From DATJPR01 sp035506295 (GTDB lineage Bacteria; Bacteroidota; Ignavibacteria; UBA10030; UBA6906), in assembly GCA_035506295.1 (NCBI GenBank), contig DATJPR010000208.1:1-25448 (forward strand): a stretch of DNA of 25,448 nucleotides. Direction: 5' to 3'. The translations under genes were made by a program, and so were the position numbers. How positions within the stretch are numbered: the stretch's first letter is position 1; every line of letters starts with the position of its first letter. Positions 15,032 through 22,644 of this stretch are shown piece by piece. The notes under the pieces are model-generated. The model did no database searches. It saw only the letters and a program-made list of their open reading frames with translations, and was not told the origin of the DNA.

Positions 15032-16204
15032 TCAGTCGATCGTGGACCGTGCGCTTCCGTCGTTGAATTCCAGGGAGACCTTGTCGCCCGAATGGAGGAG
15101 TTTCGATCGGACGATGACGTCGCCGTTCCGCCGCACAAGAACGAACCCCCGCTCGAGCGGCAAGTGCGGATCAAGCGCCGCGAGGCGCTGTGCCACTGCC
15201 CGATGACGCGTTTCAAACAATGTTAATCGATTGGCAACAGCAAGGGAAAGGTCCTGGTGAAGATCGTCAATGCGCTGGACATATTGTCGTAGAAGGTCAG
15301 CCGGTCGGCCAAAACCGTAACTGGTCAAAAGGTGGGCGATCCGCTCCTTTCGCTCAGCAAGATGACTCTCAACTTCCCGCTTGATAGTATACCAAGAATT
15401 GGCCACTTGATCAAGAACGGCCACGCGGTCCGGAACGACCAGCTCTGCCGCGGCCGAAGGCGTCGGCGCTCGCAAATCTGCGACATAGTCGGCAATGGTA
15501 TAGTCGACTTCGTGCCCGACGGCGCTGATGACCGGAATACGCGAGCGCGCGAGTGCCCGGGCCACCGGCTCCTCGTTGAACGCCCAGAGATCTTCGAGAG
15601 ATCCGCCTCCCCTTCCAACGATCATGACATCGATATCGGGAATGGTATTCAACTCGTCGATGCCGGCGGCGATGTCTTCCGCCGCTCCGACACCCTGGAC
15701 CTGGGCGGCCCGAAGAATAATCTCCACCGCGGGGAATCGCCGCGCAATCACCGTGAGAATGTCGTGGATCGCCGCCCCCGTTGCAGAGGTCACTACCCCG
15801 ATCTTCTGCGGGATTTCCGGGATCGGCCGTTTTCGATCGGCGTCGAACAGCCCTTCGCTTTCCAATTTCTGCTTGAGACGATCGAATGCCAGTTGAAGCT
15901 CTCCGACACCGACCGGCTTGATGCTCCAGGCATCAATCTGGTATGCGCCGCGCGGCTCATACACCGTGATCCGACCGCTCACCACCACCTTCATGCCATC
16001 CTGGGGCCTGAAGGCGAGAAGCCCGACCCGGCTACGCCACATCACGCCGTTCAACTGTGCCGAAGCGTCTTTGAGAGAAAAGTAAAAATGCCCCGACGTG
16101 TGGATCTTGGCATTCGACAGTTCGCCGGTAACCACGACAGAAGGGTAGCCGACCTCCAGTGTCGATTTGATGCGGCGCGTGAGCTCGGAAACCGTCAGGA
16201 CCAT
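15032..16204 (-). CDS. xseA: Exodeoxyribonuclease VII large subunit
   Basis: The 390-residue protein is the catalytic subunit of exonuclease VII. It begins with the OB-fold (about 1-100; VSELTRRIKSTLEVG, VTGELSNAKIH, GHFYFSLKD) and continues with the catalytic domain (about 120-300). Conserved features there are GVVTSATGAAIHDIL, IVGRGGGSLEDLWAFNEE, SAVGHEVDYTIADYVAD and RAPTPSAAAE. The C-terminal coiled coil is shorter than in E. coli XseA (456 residues). I chose the ATG at 16204 because the family begins immediately before LTVSEL, and a -10-like box at 16250-16255 precedes it. The open frame extends much further upstream but runs antisense through bshB1. It is the first gene of the minus-strand cluster ending at ribE. 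Confidence 0.95.
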   Translation of the reverse strand: MVLTVSELTRRIKSTLEVGYPSVVVTGELSNAKIHTSGHFYFSLKDASAQLNGVMWRSRVGLLAFRPQDGMKVVVSGRITVYEPRGAYQIDAWSIKPVGVGELQLAFDRLKQKLESEGLFDADRKRPIPEIPQKIGVVTSATGAAIHDILTVIARRFPAVEIILRAAQVQGVGAAEDIAAGIDELNTIPDIDVMIVGRGGGSLEDLWAFNEEPVARALARSRIPVISAVGHEVDYTIADYVADLRAPTPSAAAELVVPDRVAVLDQVANSWYTIKREVESHLAERKERIAHLLTSYGFGRPADLLRQYVQRIDDLHQDLSLAVANRLTLFETRHRAVAQRLAALDPHLPLERGFVLVRRNGDVIVRSKLLHSGDKVSLEFNDGSARSTID

Positions 16205-16249
16205 CGGCTCTCTCGCGCCCGCAGGATGGGAGATGGCAGGCATGGTCTG

Positions 16250-16255
16250 AATATA
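16250..16255 (-). promoter_or_regulatory. Possible -10/-7 element for the xseA-ribE cluster
   Basis: TATATT on the minus strand (complement of 16250-16255) sits about 45 bases before the chosen xseA ATG, which fits a promoter. The upstream -33 element at 20 bases is only ATG instead of TTG, so this is weak. No other candidate was seen between xseA and bshB1 on this strand. Confidence 0.3.
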
Positions 16256-16321
16256 CGCCTTTTCCGCTCGATCTGCATTTCTCAGGTCGACGATCGACGG
16301 GAGTCCATTGACCTTCGGGTA

Positions 16322-16352
16322 TTGGTCTATCGATGAATTCTCCGTATCTTTG
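16322..16352 (+). promoter_or_regulatory. Putative Bacteroidota-type promoter of bshB1
   Basis: TTG (16322-16324) is followed after exactly 20 bases by TATCTTTG (16345-16352), a full match to the Bacteroidota -7 consensus TAnnTTTG. Transcription would begin near 16359, about 17 bases before the ATG, leaving room for the GGAG ribosome-binding site at 16367-16370. Confidence 0.65.
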
Positions 16353-16375
16353 CAGTCCATTGTATCGGAGACCTC

Positions 16376-17095
16376 ATGAAGCTGGACGTCCTCGCCATTG
16401 GAGCCCATCCTGATGATGTCGACCTTTCGTGTGGAGGAACGGTCATCAAGCTTGGGAAGCTCGGCAAAAACGTCGGAGTGCTTGATCTCACCCGGGGAGA
16501 ACTCGGCACCCGGGGCAACGTCCACCTCAGGGCGCAAGAGGCGCAAGACGCCGCCGCAATTCTGGGAACGAAGATTCGTGAAAACCTGGGGCTCCCGGAC
16601 GGGAACATTGAGAACTCGATGGAGAACAAGCTCCGTCTTGTGACGGCACTCCGTCGTCATCGTCCCGACGTTCTCCTGTTTCCCTTCTGGAAAGACCGCC
16701 ACCCGGATCACGAACGGTCCTCCATCCTGTGCAGGGAATCCTGGTTTCTCGCAGGGCTTGAGAAGGTGCGGACGGAAGATGACGGTGTGGAACAGAAGCC
16801 CTGGCGGCCGCGCGCCTATTACCACTACATGCAGTGGTTCGAGTTTGAGCCGAGCTTTATTGTCGACATCAGCGAGGAGTTCGACCGCCGGATGGAATGC
16901 GTCCGCGCATTTCGGTCGCAGTTCTACGATCCGTCCAGCGCGGAGCCGCAGACCGTGTTGAGCACCCCGGAATTTCTCGAGATGTTGAAGACCCGCATGG
17001 CATACTATGGGAACAAGATTGGCACACGGTACGGTGAGCCGTTCTTTTCCCCACAGGCCATCAAGATCAGAGATCTCCACCTTCTCAATACATGA
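16376..17095 (+). CDS. bshB1: Bacillithiol biosynthesis deacetylase BshB1
   Basis: The 239-residue protein belongs to the LmbE/PIG-L zinc deacetylase family. BshB1 removes the acetyl group from N-acetylglucosaminyl malate in the second step of bacillithiol synthesis, the low-molecular-weight thiol of many Bacillota and Bacteroidota. The metal site is visible as His11, Asp14 (AHPDD) and His112 (RHPDH). The internal RGELGTRG and RPDVLLFPFWKDRHPDH motifs, and the C-terminal GEPF segment, match BshB1 rather than other LmbE members. A GGAG lies 5 bases before the ATG and a good promoter precedes it. Its stop overlaps the next gene in ATGA. bshA and bshC are not in the window. Confidence 0.93.
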   Translation: MKLDVLAIGAHPDDVDLSCGGTVIKLGKLGKNVGVLDLTRGELGTRGNVHLRAQEAQDAAAILGTKIRENLGLPDGNIENSMENKLRLVTALRRHRPDVLLFPFWKDRHPDHERSSILCRESWFLAGLEKVRTEDDGVEQKPWRPRAYYHYMQWFEFEPSFIVDISEEFDRRMECVRAFRSQFYDPSSAEPQTVLSTPEFLEMLKTRMAYYGNKIGTRYGEPFFSPQAIKIRDLHLLNT

Positions 17096-17520
17096 ACGCT
17101 CCCTTCCATCCGCTTGTCATTCATTTCCCCCTCGCCCTCCTGACAACGGCCGCAGTTCTCGATGTCGTTGCCATCGTCTTGAAGCGCGAAGAACTTTCCC
17201 GCGCGGGATGGTGGACACAGCTTGTCGGAACAGCCGGGATCCTCGTCGCCGTCCTCACGGGCATTGTCGCGGAGAATGCAGCGGCGATTCCGGCGACGGC
17301 GGCGGCGGCTATGGATATGCATGAAGAGCTTGCCTTTGTGTGCGCATCCGCCTTCGCCGCGCTGCTCCTGTGGCGGGTATCAGCGAAGACGAAGATCCCC
17401 GGCGCGAATCCATGGCGATATCTCGCTGCTTATCTGGCAGCGGTAGCGCTTCTCGTAATCGTTGGTTGGTACGGAGGAGAGCTCGTCTTCCATTACGGTG
17501 TGGGTATCTTGGCGAAGTAG
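17092..17520 (+). CDS. DUF2231 family membrane protein
   Basis: The 142-residue protein has four predicted membrane helices (about 8-30, 42-60, 79-95 and 108-125). It carries the family start HPLVIHFPLALL with His6 and His11, a His in MDMHEEL before helix 3, and the closing GGELVFHYGVG motif. The paired histidines in or near helices suggest heme or metal coordination, but this is inference from the pattern; the family has no agreed function that I can state. It overlaps bshB1 by 4 bases, so the two are translated together. It converges on ccmF across a 90-base gap that contains a heptamer repeat. Confidence 0.82.
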   Translation: MNAPFHPLVIHFPLALLTTAAVLDVVAIVLKREELSRAGWWTQLVGTAGILVAVLTGIVAENAAAIPATAAAAMDMHEELAFVCASAFAALLLWRVSAKTKIPGANPWRYLAAYLAAVALLVIVGWYGGELVFHYGVGILAK

Positions 17521-17557
17521 CGGCGAAAGGCAAAGTTGCGACGCAGACCTTGCCTGG

Positions 17558-17585
17558 TAGGCAGTATGCAGTAAGCGGTAGACAG
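17558..17585 (-). repeat. Heptamer repeat array downstream of ccmF (inverted partner of 20011-20059)
   Basis: On the plus strand four units are read: TAGGCAG, TATGCAG, TAAGCGG, TAGACAG. On the minus strand these are CTGTCTA, CCGCTTA, CTGCATA, CTGCCTA, which match the first four units of the array upstream of ccmF at 24 of 28 positions. The array occupies most of the gap between the DUF2231 gene and ccmF. Confidence 0.65.
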
Positions 17586-17609
17586 AAACCAATGAACAGG
17601 GCTGGTGCC

Positions 17610-19970
17610 CTAGTGAGCCGGCTCGTCAAGAATGATCGCTTCTTCAACCCCTGCGTCGGGAGTTTCGACGACTTCCTTTTGCGTAACCGGCGATCGGCTC
17701 TCCTGGAAACGGCGATAAATGGTCACACAGAAGCCGACCAGAAGGATAATCAATCCTGACCAGACCAGATTGATGAAGGGCTTCACGGTGGCTTCGACGA
17801 CAAGGATGTCTCCCTGCCCTGCCGCCGCCTGCTCCGCCGCCCGAGAGACAGCCAGATCTTTGATCGAGAGCTCAATGGTCGAGTTCTCCCGGTTGTCCTG
17901 ATCGGGACGGAGTTGTCCGAGGGCAAATTCGTACGCGTTCTCATACGTCGCCGGCTCGTCGTCCATCTGCCCCTTCTTGATGGTCTTCTTCGGAACGATC
18001 TGCTCCGGTCCTGTGCCCTTCCCCGTCACCATAAGTCGGGCCCCGATCTGCACATCCTGCCCTTCAAGCATCGCTTCCCGCTGGTTCTCCGGAAAATCAA
18101 AGTCGACAAACTTCACCTTGATCGAACCGATGGCCTTCTCTTCCCCGAGCTTCAACGTCGTGGTGGTCACCCCTGCGTTTGTGACGCTCGACGGCTGCTC
18201 CAGCGAAAGCGGCGCGAGGTAGAAGTCGTGCGAGTAGAGATTCCGGATGTCGGGGTTGCGCATCAGTCCGTCGTTGTACTTGCTGTAGTACATCACCGGT
18301 GAAACCGTGAACGTCTGCCCATCCTTCGAACCGAGCACATGGAAGGCGTACTTATCGTTGCCGATTGAATCATACCCCACGTAAGTAAGAGTGTAGCCGA
18401 GAACCTTCCGCGGTTTGTTTTGTTCGAGAGACACCGTCTCCTTGTTCTGGAATTTCGACGACGTCGCAAATCCCAGGAACATGATCGCGAGGCCGATATG
18501 CGCCACCGCTCCACCCGCAAATTTCGGGTTGCCCTTGACAATACGCCAGCCAACCTGGATGTTGGCAACAAGCGCGAAGACCGCGGCGAAGAGGAACACG
18601 CCAACGATGAGTTCCGCACCGGCAATCCATGCGATTGCGATGCTCGCCACCAGGCCGAAGGCAGCCGGGACCAGAAGCGACTTCAGGAACTCCCTGCGGT
18701 TGGACCGCGACCACCAGAGAAGTTGACCGATGCCGGCAAGGAGCCCAATGATGATCCCCAGCGGAATCGCCGTCGTTGAATAGTACGACGTGTCGACCGC
18801 GCTCTTTTTCCCGTAAAGAATGTCGGTGATTAGCGGCGAGGAAGTGCCGACCGTGACGAGGATCGCGGTGGCAACGATCGTCAGTGCACCCAGGAAGAGT
18901 GCGAATTCTCTGGACAGGTACGAATGCTGCGTCTGCGGCCGCGGCAACTCCTTCCATCGCATGATCAGCATGGCCGCCGCAAGGCCGAAGAAGACCACGA
19001 TCATGGCCACGAGCAGCCAGTAGACCAGCATCCCAGGATCGACGAAAGAGTGGACTGAGGTGTCGCCGAGAACGCCGCTCCGGGTGAGAAACGTGGAGTA
19101 GACCACCATCAGGAACGCGAAGAGCGTGAGGACGAGGCTCGTACGAAGAAATCGGCCCGTCTTCCGGTGCGTAAGAATCGTGTGAAGTCCGGCAACGCCG
19201 AAGAGCCAGGGAACGAGGGACGAGTTCTCCACCGGGTCCCATCCCCAGTAGCCGCCCCATCCCAGGGTTTCATACGCCCAGAAGCCGCCCATCATGATCG
19301 CCGTCCCCAGAATGAGACAACCGACAACGAGCCACGGCGTCGCGGGTTTTACCCAATTCCGATAATCGCGTCGAATCAGCGAGGCAACAACATACGCGTA
19401 GGGAACACCCATGGCCGCGAATCCGCTGAACATCACCTGCGGATGGATGACCATCCAGTAATTTTGCAGGAGCGGATTCAGTCCGCGGCCGTCCGCCGGC
19501 GCGAAACCGGCGGCGATCTGTCCGGGGAAACTCTCCCACACCAGCTTGAACGGGCTCTTGACGGTGATCATCACGATGAGCGAGAGCAGGATCAGGCCGT
19601 ACACGCCCATCACCTCCGGCTCGTAGCCGTTCTTCGAGGAATTCCGCAGAAGCAGGATCCCGAAGAACGACGTGTACAGGGTCCAGAGCATGAAGCTTCC
19701 TTCCTGGCCCGCATAGAACGTCGACATCAGCAGGGGCGTGGAAAGCTCTTTCGAGCTGTAGCTCCAGACGTAGGTGTATTGAAATTGGTGGCTGAGGATT
19801 AGCGAGAGGAAATACCCTGCCGTCGCGACGATGGTCACAACGGTCACAAGATAGAGTGCCCGGCCTGCGATGAGGAGGTTTTGTGAACGGCGTTTGCGGT
19901 AGACCGCATAGCTGATGATGCACGCAAGACAAGTCACGAACGCCACGTTGACAAGAAGGCTGCCAACCAT
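17610..19970 (-). CDS. ccmF: Cytochrome c maturation heme lyase CcmF
   Basis: The 786-residue inner-membrane protein transfers heme from CcmE to apocytochrome c. It has about 13-15 hydrophobic segments and the WWD heme-handling motif (WGGYWGWDPVENS, about 238-250). Conserved histidines are His176 (VIHPQVM), His263 (GLHTIL), His307 (VHSF) and His491 (AVAHIGLA), in positions very close to those of E. coli CcmF. After residue 500 comes a large periplasmic domain and a final helix (about 735-757), making it longer than the roughly 650-residue E. coli protein; this resembles Bacteroidota versions. I chose the ATG at 19970, with GAGG 6 bases upstream, over an in-frame TTG at 19976. It lies about 100 bases after ccmE. 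Confidence 0.95.
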   Translation of the reverse strand: MVGSLLVNVAFVTCLACIISYAVYRKRRSQNLLIAGRALYLVTVVTIVATAGYFLSLILSHQFQYTYVWSYSSKELSTPLLMSTFYAGQEGSFMLWTLYTSFFGILLLRNSSKNGYEPEVMGVYGLILLSLIVMITVKSPFKLVWESFPGQIAAGFAPADGRGLNPLLQNYWMVIHPQVMFSGFAAMGVPYAYVVASLIRRDYRNWVKPATPWLVVGCLILGTAIMMGGFWAYETLGWGGYWGWDPVENSSLVPWLFGVAGLHTILTHRKTGRFLRTSLVLTLFAFLMVVYSTFLTRSGVLGDTSVHSFVDPGMLVYWLLVAMIVVFFGLAAAMLIMRWKELPRPQTQHSYLSREFALFLGALTIVATAILVTVGTSSPLITDILYGKKSAVDTSYYSTTAIPLGIIIGLLAGIGQLLWWSRSNRREFLKSLLVPAAFGLVASIAIAWIAGAELIVGVFLFAAVFALVANIQVGWRIVKGNPKFAGGAVAHIGLAIMFLGFATSSKFQNKETVSLEQNKPRKVLGYTLTYVGYDSIGNDKYAFHVLGSKDGQTFTVSPVMYYSKYNDGLMRNPDIRNLYSHDFYLAPLSLEQPSSVTNAGVTTTTLKLGEEKAIGSIKVKFVDFDFPENQREAMLEGQDVQIGARLMVTGKGTGPEQIVPKKTIKKGQMDDEPATYENAYEFALGQLRPDQDNRENSTIELSIKDLAVSRAAEQAAAGQGDILVVEATVKPFINLVWSGLIILLVGFCVTIYRRFQESRSPVTQKEVVETPDAGVEEAIILDEPAH

Positions 19971-20010
19971 GATCAACCTCGGGCAAAGGTGTGAAAGAAC
20001 GAGTGAACAA

Positions 20011-20059
20011 CTGTCTGCCGCTTTCTGCCTACTGCATACTCCCTACTACCTACTCCTGG
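20011..20059 (+). repeat. Heptamer repeat array between ccmE and ccmF
   Basis: Seven units in a row: CTGTCTG, CCGCTTT, CTGCCTA, CTGCATA, CTCCCTA, CTACCTA, CTCCTGG. The consensus is CTGCCTA. It lies in the gap of about 100 bases between ccmE and ccmF, a place where tightly packed operons usually have little DNA. A related inverted copy lies at 17558-17585. Confidence 0.65.
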
Positions 20060-20070
20060 CTCTCCAGCGC

Positions 20071-20463
20071 TCAACCTTGCTTCTTGATGTCTGCCGCTTG
20101 CGCCTCATACTTCGACGGGCATTTCGTCAGCACTTCAGACGCATGAAAGTATCCATCATCCATGTAGCGTCCCTTTGCAACGATGCTCGGGGCAAGCTCG
20201 AAGTTATTCGGCTCCGCTCCGTCAAGAACCACTTTGCATTCCTTCCCGGCGTCATCGGCAAGAAAGAACGTGAACTGTGCCGTCCGGGGGTCGAACGAGG
20301 AGCCCTTTTCCTTGACCCACTGCCCTTTCAATTGCACTTTCTTGTGCTTCTGCATCGCCCCGGCGACGTCCGTGTATTCGACATTGCTCTGAAGGAACGA
20401 TACCGCACCAAAGCCGATGAACAGGACAATGACCGCGGATGCAATCACGATCTTCCACTTCAT
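20071..20463 (-). CDS. ccmE: Heme chaperone CcmE, CxxxY variant
   Basis: The 130-residue protein has an N-terminal membrane anchor (about 5-24) and a periplasmic OB-fold that carries heme from CcmC to CcmF. In classical CcmE heme is bound covalently to a histidine in the HxxxY motif. Here the same position is Cys115 within CPSKY (residues 115-119), directly after FHASEVLTK, so the motif is CxxxY. This form is known from archaea and some bacteria, in the variant called System I*, which lacks CcmH. The ATG has AGGAG 8 bases upstream. It lies between the ccmD-like gene and ccmF and shows no truncation. A second Cys, Cys76, is in the middle of the domain. Confidence 0.93.
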   Translation of the reverse strand: MKWKIVIASAVIVLFIGFGAVSFLQSNVEYTDVAGAMQKHKKVQLKGQWVKEKGSSFDPRTAQFTFFLADDAGKECKVVLDGAEPNNFELAPSIVAKGRYMDDGYFHASEVLTKCPSKYEAQAADIKKQG

Positions 20464-20508
20464 TGCTTCAACTCCTCACGGTGGTCATCATGCAACAACG
20501 CTTCTTCC

Positions 20509-20640
20509 TTACGGCTTCCGGCCTTCAAGCTTCTTCACTCGACTGTCGAGCCGGAACAGGTAGAAATACAATCCCAACCAGATGATGAGCACAACCAGAA
20601 GAACAACGTAGAGCGGCTGCTGCCCAAGGAAATCAAGCAC
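20509..20640 (-). CDS. ccmD: CcmD-like small membrane protein
   Basis: This 43-codon gene starts with GTG at 20640, overlapping the end of ccmC by 8 bases, and is preceded by GGAG 9 bases upstream. The product has one membrane helix (about residues 9-29, YVVLLVVLIIWLGLYFYLF) and a basic tail (RLDSRVKKLEGRKP), the usual shape of CcmD, which helps release heme-loaded CcmE from the CcmABC complex. Assignment rests on its position between ccmC and ccmE, topology and size; CcmD sequences are poorly conserved. It is easily missed because it is so short. Confidence 0.75.
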   Translation of the reverse strand: MLDFLGQQPLYVVLLVVLIIWLGLYFYLFRLDSRVKKLEGRKP

Positions 20641-21328
20641 GCTTGAGTTCTCCTTCATGATGGATGGAGAGCGACTCCATACGGCGGATGCGCACCTGTA
20701 TCGTGAAGATCCAGTAGTACAGGCCGGTGAACCCCGCCAGTGACGAAAGGAACACGACCAGCATGGTCGCGTTCATGTAGACTTTCCCCTGCGTGTTGAT
20801 GATCGGGTCGGGGTGGAGGCTCGCCAGAACCCGCGGCATGACGAACATGAAGAACGGCATCGTCACCGCCGCGATGATCGAATAGACCGCTGAGAGCGAA
20901 GCGCGCTTCTCCTCGACCTCGACGGCCGAGCGGAGCGCAAAGTAGGCGCCGTAGATCAGGAGCAGGACGAAGATGGAAGTCTCGCGCGGATCCCAGTTCC
21001 AGAAGGAGCCCCAGCTGAACTTCGCCCAGATCGAGCCCGTCACCGTCGCCAGAAAGCAAAAGAGAAAGCCGAGCCCGGCTGCAGTCGACGACTTCAGATC
21101 ATCGTCCGGATTGCGCTTGCGGAGATACTTGATGCCGTACACCATGCTTGCGACGAACGCCAGGAAGCTGAGCCATGCGGTGGGGACGTGGAAGAAGATG
21201 ATCCTCGCCTTTTCCCCCAGACCGCCGACGACGGGAAACTCGTACCAATGTTGCGGCTGCGGCACCATGGGAAGAAGGATCGCCAGAACGACGACCGCTG
21301 TCATCCAGATACCGAGCGTGATTCGCAT
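20633..21328 (-). CDS. ccmC: Heme exporter protein CcmC
   Basis: The 231-residue membrane protein attaches heme to CcmE in the periplasm. It has six hydrophobic segments and the WWD domain (WGSFWNWDPRETS, about 106-118), flanked by the two expected heme-ligand histidines, one in IIFFHVPTAW (His47) and one in VLASLHPDP (about residue 170). Length is normal. The ATG follows the ccmB stop by 7 bases, with GGAAGGA inside the end of ccmB. The end overlaps the ccmD-like gene. Confidence 0.95.
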   Translation of the reverse strand: MRITLGIWMTAVVVLAILLPMVPQPQHWYEFPVVGGLGEKARIIFFHVPTAWLSFLAFVASMVYGIKYLRKRNPDDDLKSSTAAGLGFLFCFLATVTGSIWAKFSWGSFWNWDPRETSIFVLLLIYGAYFALRSAVEVEEKRASLSAVYSIIAAVTMPFFMFVMPRVLASLHPDPIINTQGKVYMNATMLVVFLSSLAGFTGLYYWIFTIQVRIRRMESLSIHHEGELKRA

Positions 21329-21335
21329 GTGTCAG

Positions 21336-22031
21336 TCAATCCTTCCAAACGTAGTCAAAGACGAGAACGGAAACCGCAATAACGACCACAATATAGGAAA
21401 TGAGGATCTGAAATTCACCATACGCCTCTTCGAAGAATGCCCCATCCGACGCGAGGCGCGTGCCATTGATCACCGTCAAAACAAGGGGTAACAATATTGG
21501 AAACGACAGGACGGGATACAAGGTTCCCTTGGTGCTTGCCCGGGCGATAATCGCAGCGATAATGGTCGCGGCGGCAGCGAAGCCCAGGCCGCCGAGGAGC
21601 ACGATCACCAGAAAGATCGAGAACGTCTTGATCACAAACCCGTTGATGAGCAGAGCATAGAGGGCCACCGTCAGGACGTCCAGCCCTGTCACCAGCACGG
21701 TATTGAAGAGCAGCTTCCCGACGTAGACGGCGCTTCCGCGGGCCGTCAATTGCAGCGTCATCGACGTCCCCCGTTCTTCCTCCATCACGAACGTGCGTGA
21801 GAGGCCGGACATCGCCGAGAAGAAGATGACCACCCAGAGCATGCCGCACAAGACTTCGGGGCGGGCGCTCTCACTGCCCAGGGAAAACAGGATGATCGAA
21901 ATCGTCGTCACCACGAACATCAACAGCGCACTGATGGCATAGCGCGTGCGAAGCTCCGACCGCCAGTCTTTCATGAAGATGGCGCCGACGGAACGGAACC
22001 ATGCGATGGAGGTCGCGTCACGGGCGGGCAT
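21336..22031 (-). CDS. ccmB: Heme exporter membrane subunit CcmB
   Basis: The 231-residue protein is the permease partner of CcmA in the ABC-type complex that releases holo-CcmE. It has about six hydrophobic segments and the family motifs KDWRSELRTRYAIS at the start of helix 1 and MEEERGTSMTLQL in the first cytoplasmic loop, the part that contacts the ATPase. I chose the ATG at 22031, which overlaps ccmA by 14 bases and keeps the usual amphipathic leader; the open frame continues upstream only through ccmA sequence. An internal ATG at 21974 is possible but would remove part of this leader. Confidence 0.9.
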   Translation of the reverse strand: MPARDATSIAWFRSVGAIFMKDWRSELRTRYAISALLMFVVTTISIILFSLGSESARPEVLCGMLWVVIFFSAMSGLSRTFVMEEERGTSMTLQLTARGSAVYVGKLLFNTVLVTGLDVLTVALYALLINGFVIKTFSIFLVIVLLGGLGFAAAATIIAAIIARASTKGTLYPVLSFPILLPLVLTVINGTRLASDGAFFEEAYGEFQILISYIVVVIAVSVLVFDYVWKD

Positions 22032-22644
22032 CGAGGTCGACTTTCGTTTCGAAGGCGTCCACGTCTGTCTGGTCATTGGTTGCGACGACCAGGATCCCCT
22101 GTTCGCGCTGGCGCTGCATGACCCGGCGGACAAGGGCAATTCCCGCTGCGTCCAGGTTGGTCATTGGTTCATCAAGGAAGAGCACGGCGGGGTTGTGGAT
22201 CAGCGCGAAGGCGAGCTTGATGCGCTGCTTCATCCCTGAAGAAAACGTGCGCAACGGATCGTCAGAACGGTCAGTAAGGCCGACGTCATCGAGCAACTCC
22301 GCTACGCGCGCCGCATCCGGGGGGAGACCCCGCAACGTGAGGGCCAGATCAAGATTCTCCCTTGCACTGAACTCGTCGTACACCTGCATATACGGCGACA
22401 CGAGGCCGACATGCAACGGCCAGTGGATTTCAGGAATGACGCGGCCTTCGGCACTGAGCGCTATCGCTCCCGCGCTGGGCGTCAGCACGCGTGTCAGCAG
22501 CTTCACCAGCGTCGATTTGCCCGAGCCGTTCTTTCCGCTGATCAGCACCGTGTTCCCGGATCGGGCTTCGAACGTCACTCCGTCGAAGATCATTCTCCGG
22601 TTGAATGTTTTTCGAAGTCCCGACGCGGTCAGGGCAACGGTCAT
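22018..22644 (-). CDS. ccmA: Heme exporter ATP-binding protein CcmA
   Basis: The 208-residue ABC ATPase powers the CcmABCD complex, whose hydrolysis frees heme-loaded CcmE from CcmC. Walker A is GKNGSGKST (37-45), the signature motif is FSSGMKQR and Walker B is VLFLDEP, all intact. Identification as CcmA rather than another short ABC protein comes from its place directly before ccmB and ccmC. Its ATG overlaps the stop of the secreted protease gene in ATGA, which ties the two translationally. Confidence 0.93.
   Translation of the reverse strand: MTVALTASGLRKTFNRRMIFDGVTFEARSGNTVLISGKNGSGKSTLVKLLTRVLTPSAGAIALSAEGRVIPEIHWPLHVGLVSPYMQVYDEFSARENLDLALTLRGLPPDAARVAELLDDVGLTDRSDDPLRTFSSGMKQRIKLAFALIHNPAVLFLDEPMTNLDAAGIALVRRVMQRQREQGILVVATNDQTDVDAFETKVDLDARP

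Noticed and set aside
16205..17080. A 292-residue N-terminal extension of xseA on the minus strand
   Set aside because: It runs antisense through bshB1, is unlike any exonuclease VII, and the family start lies at 16204.
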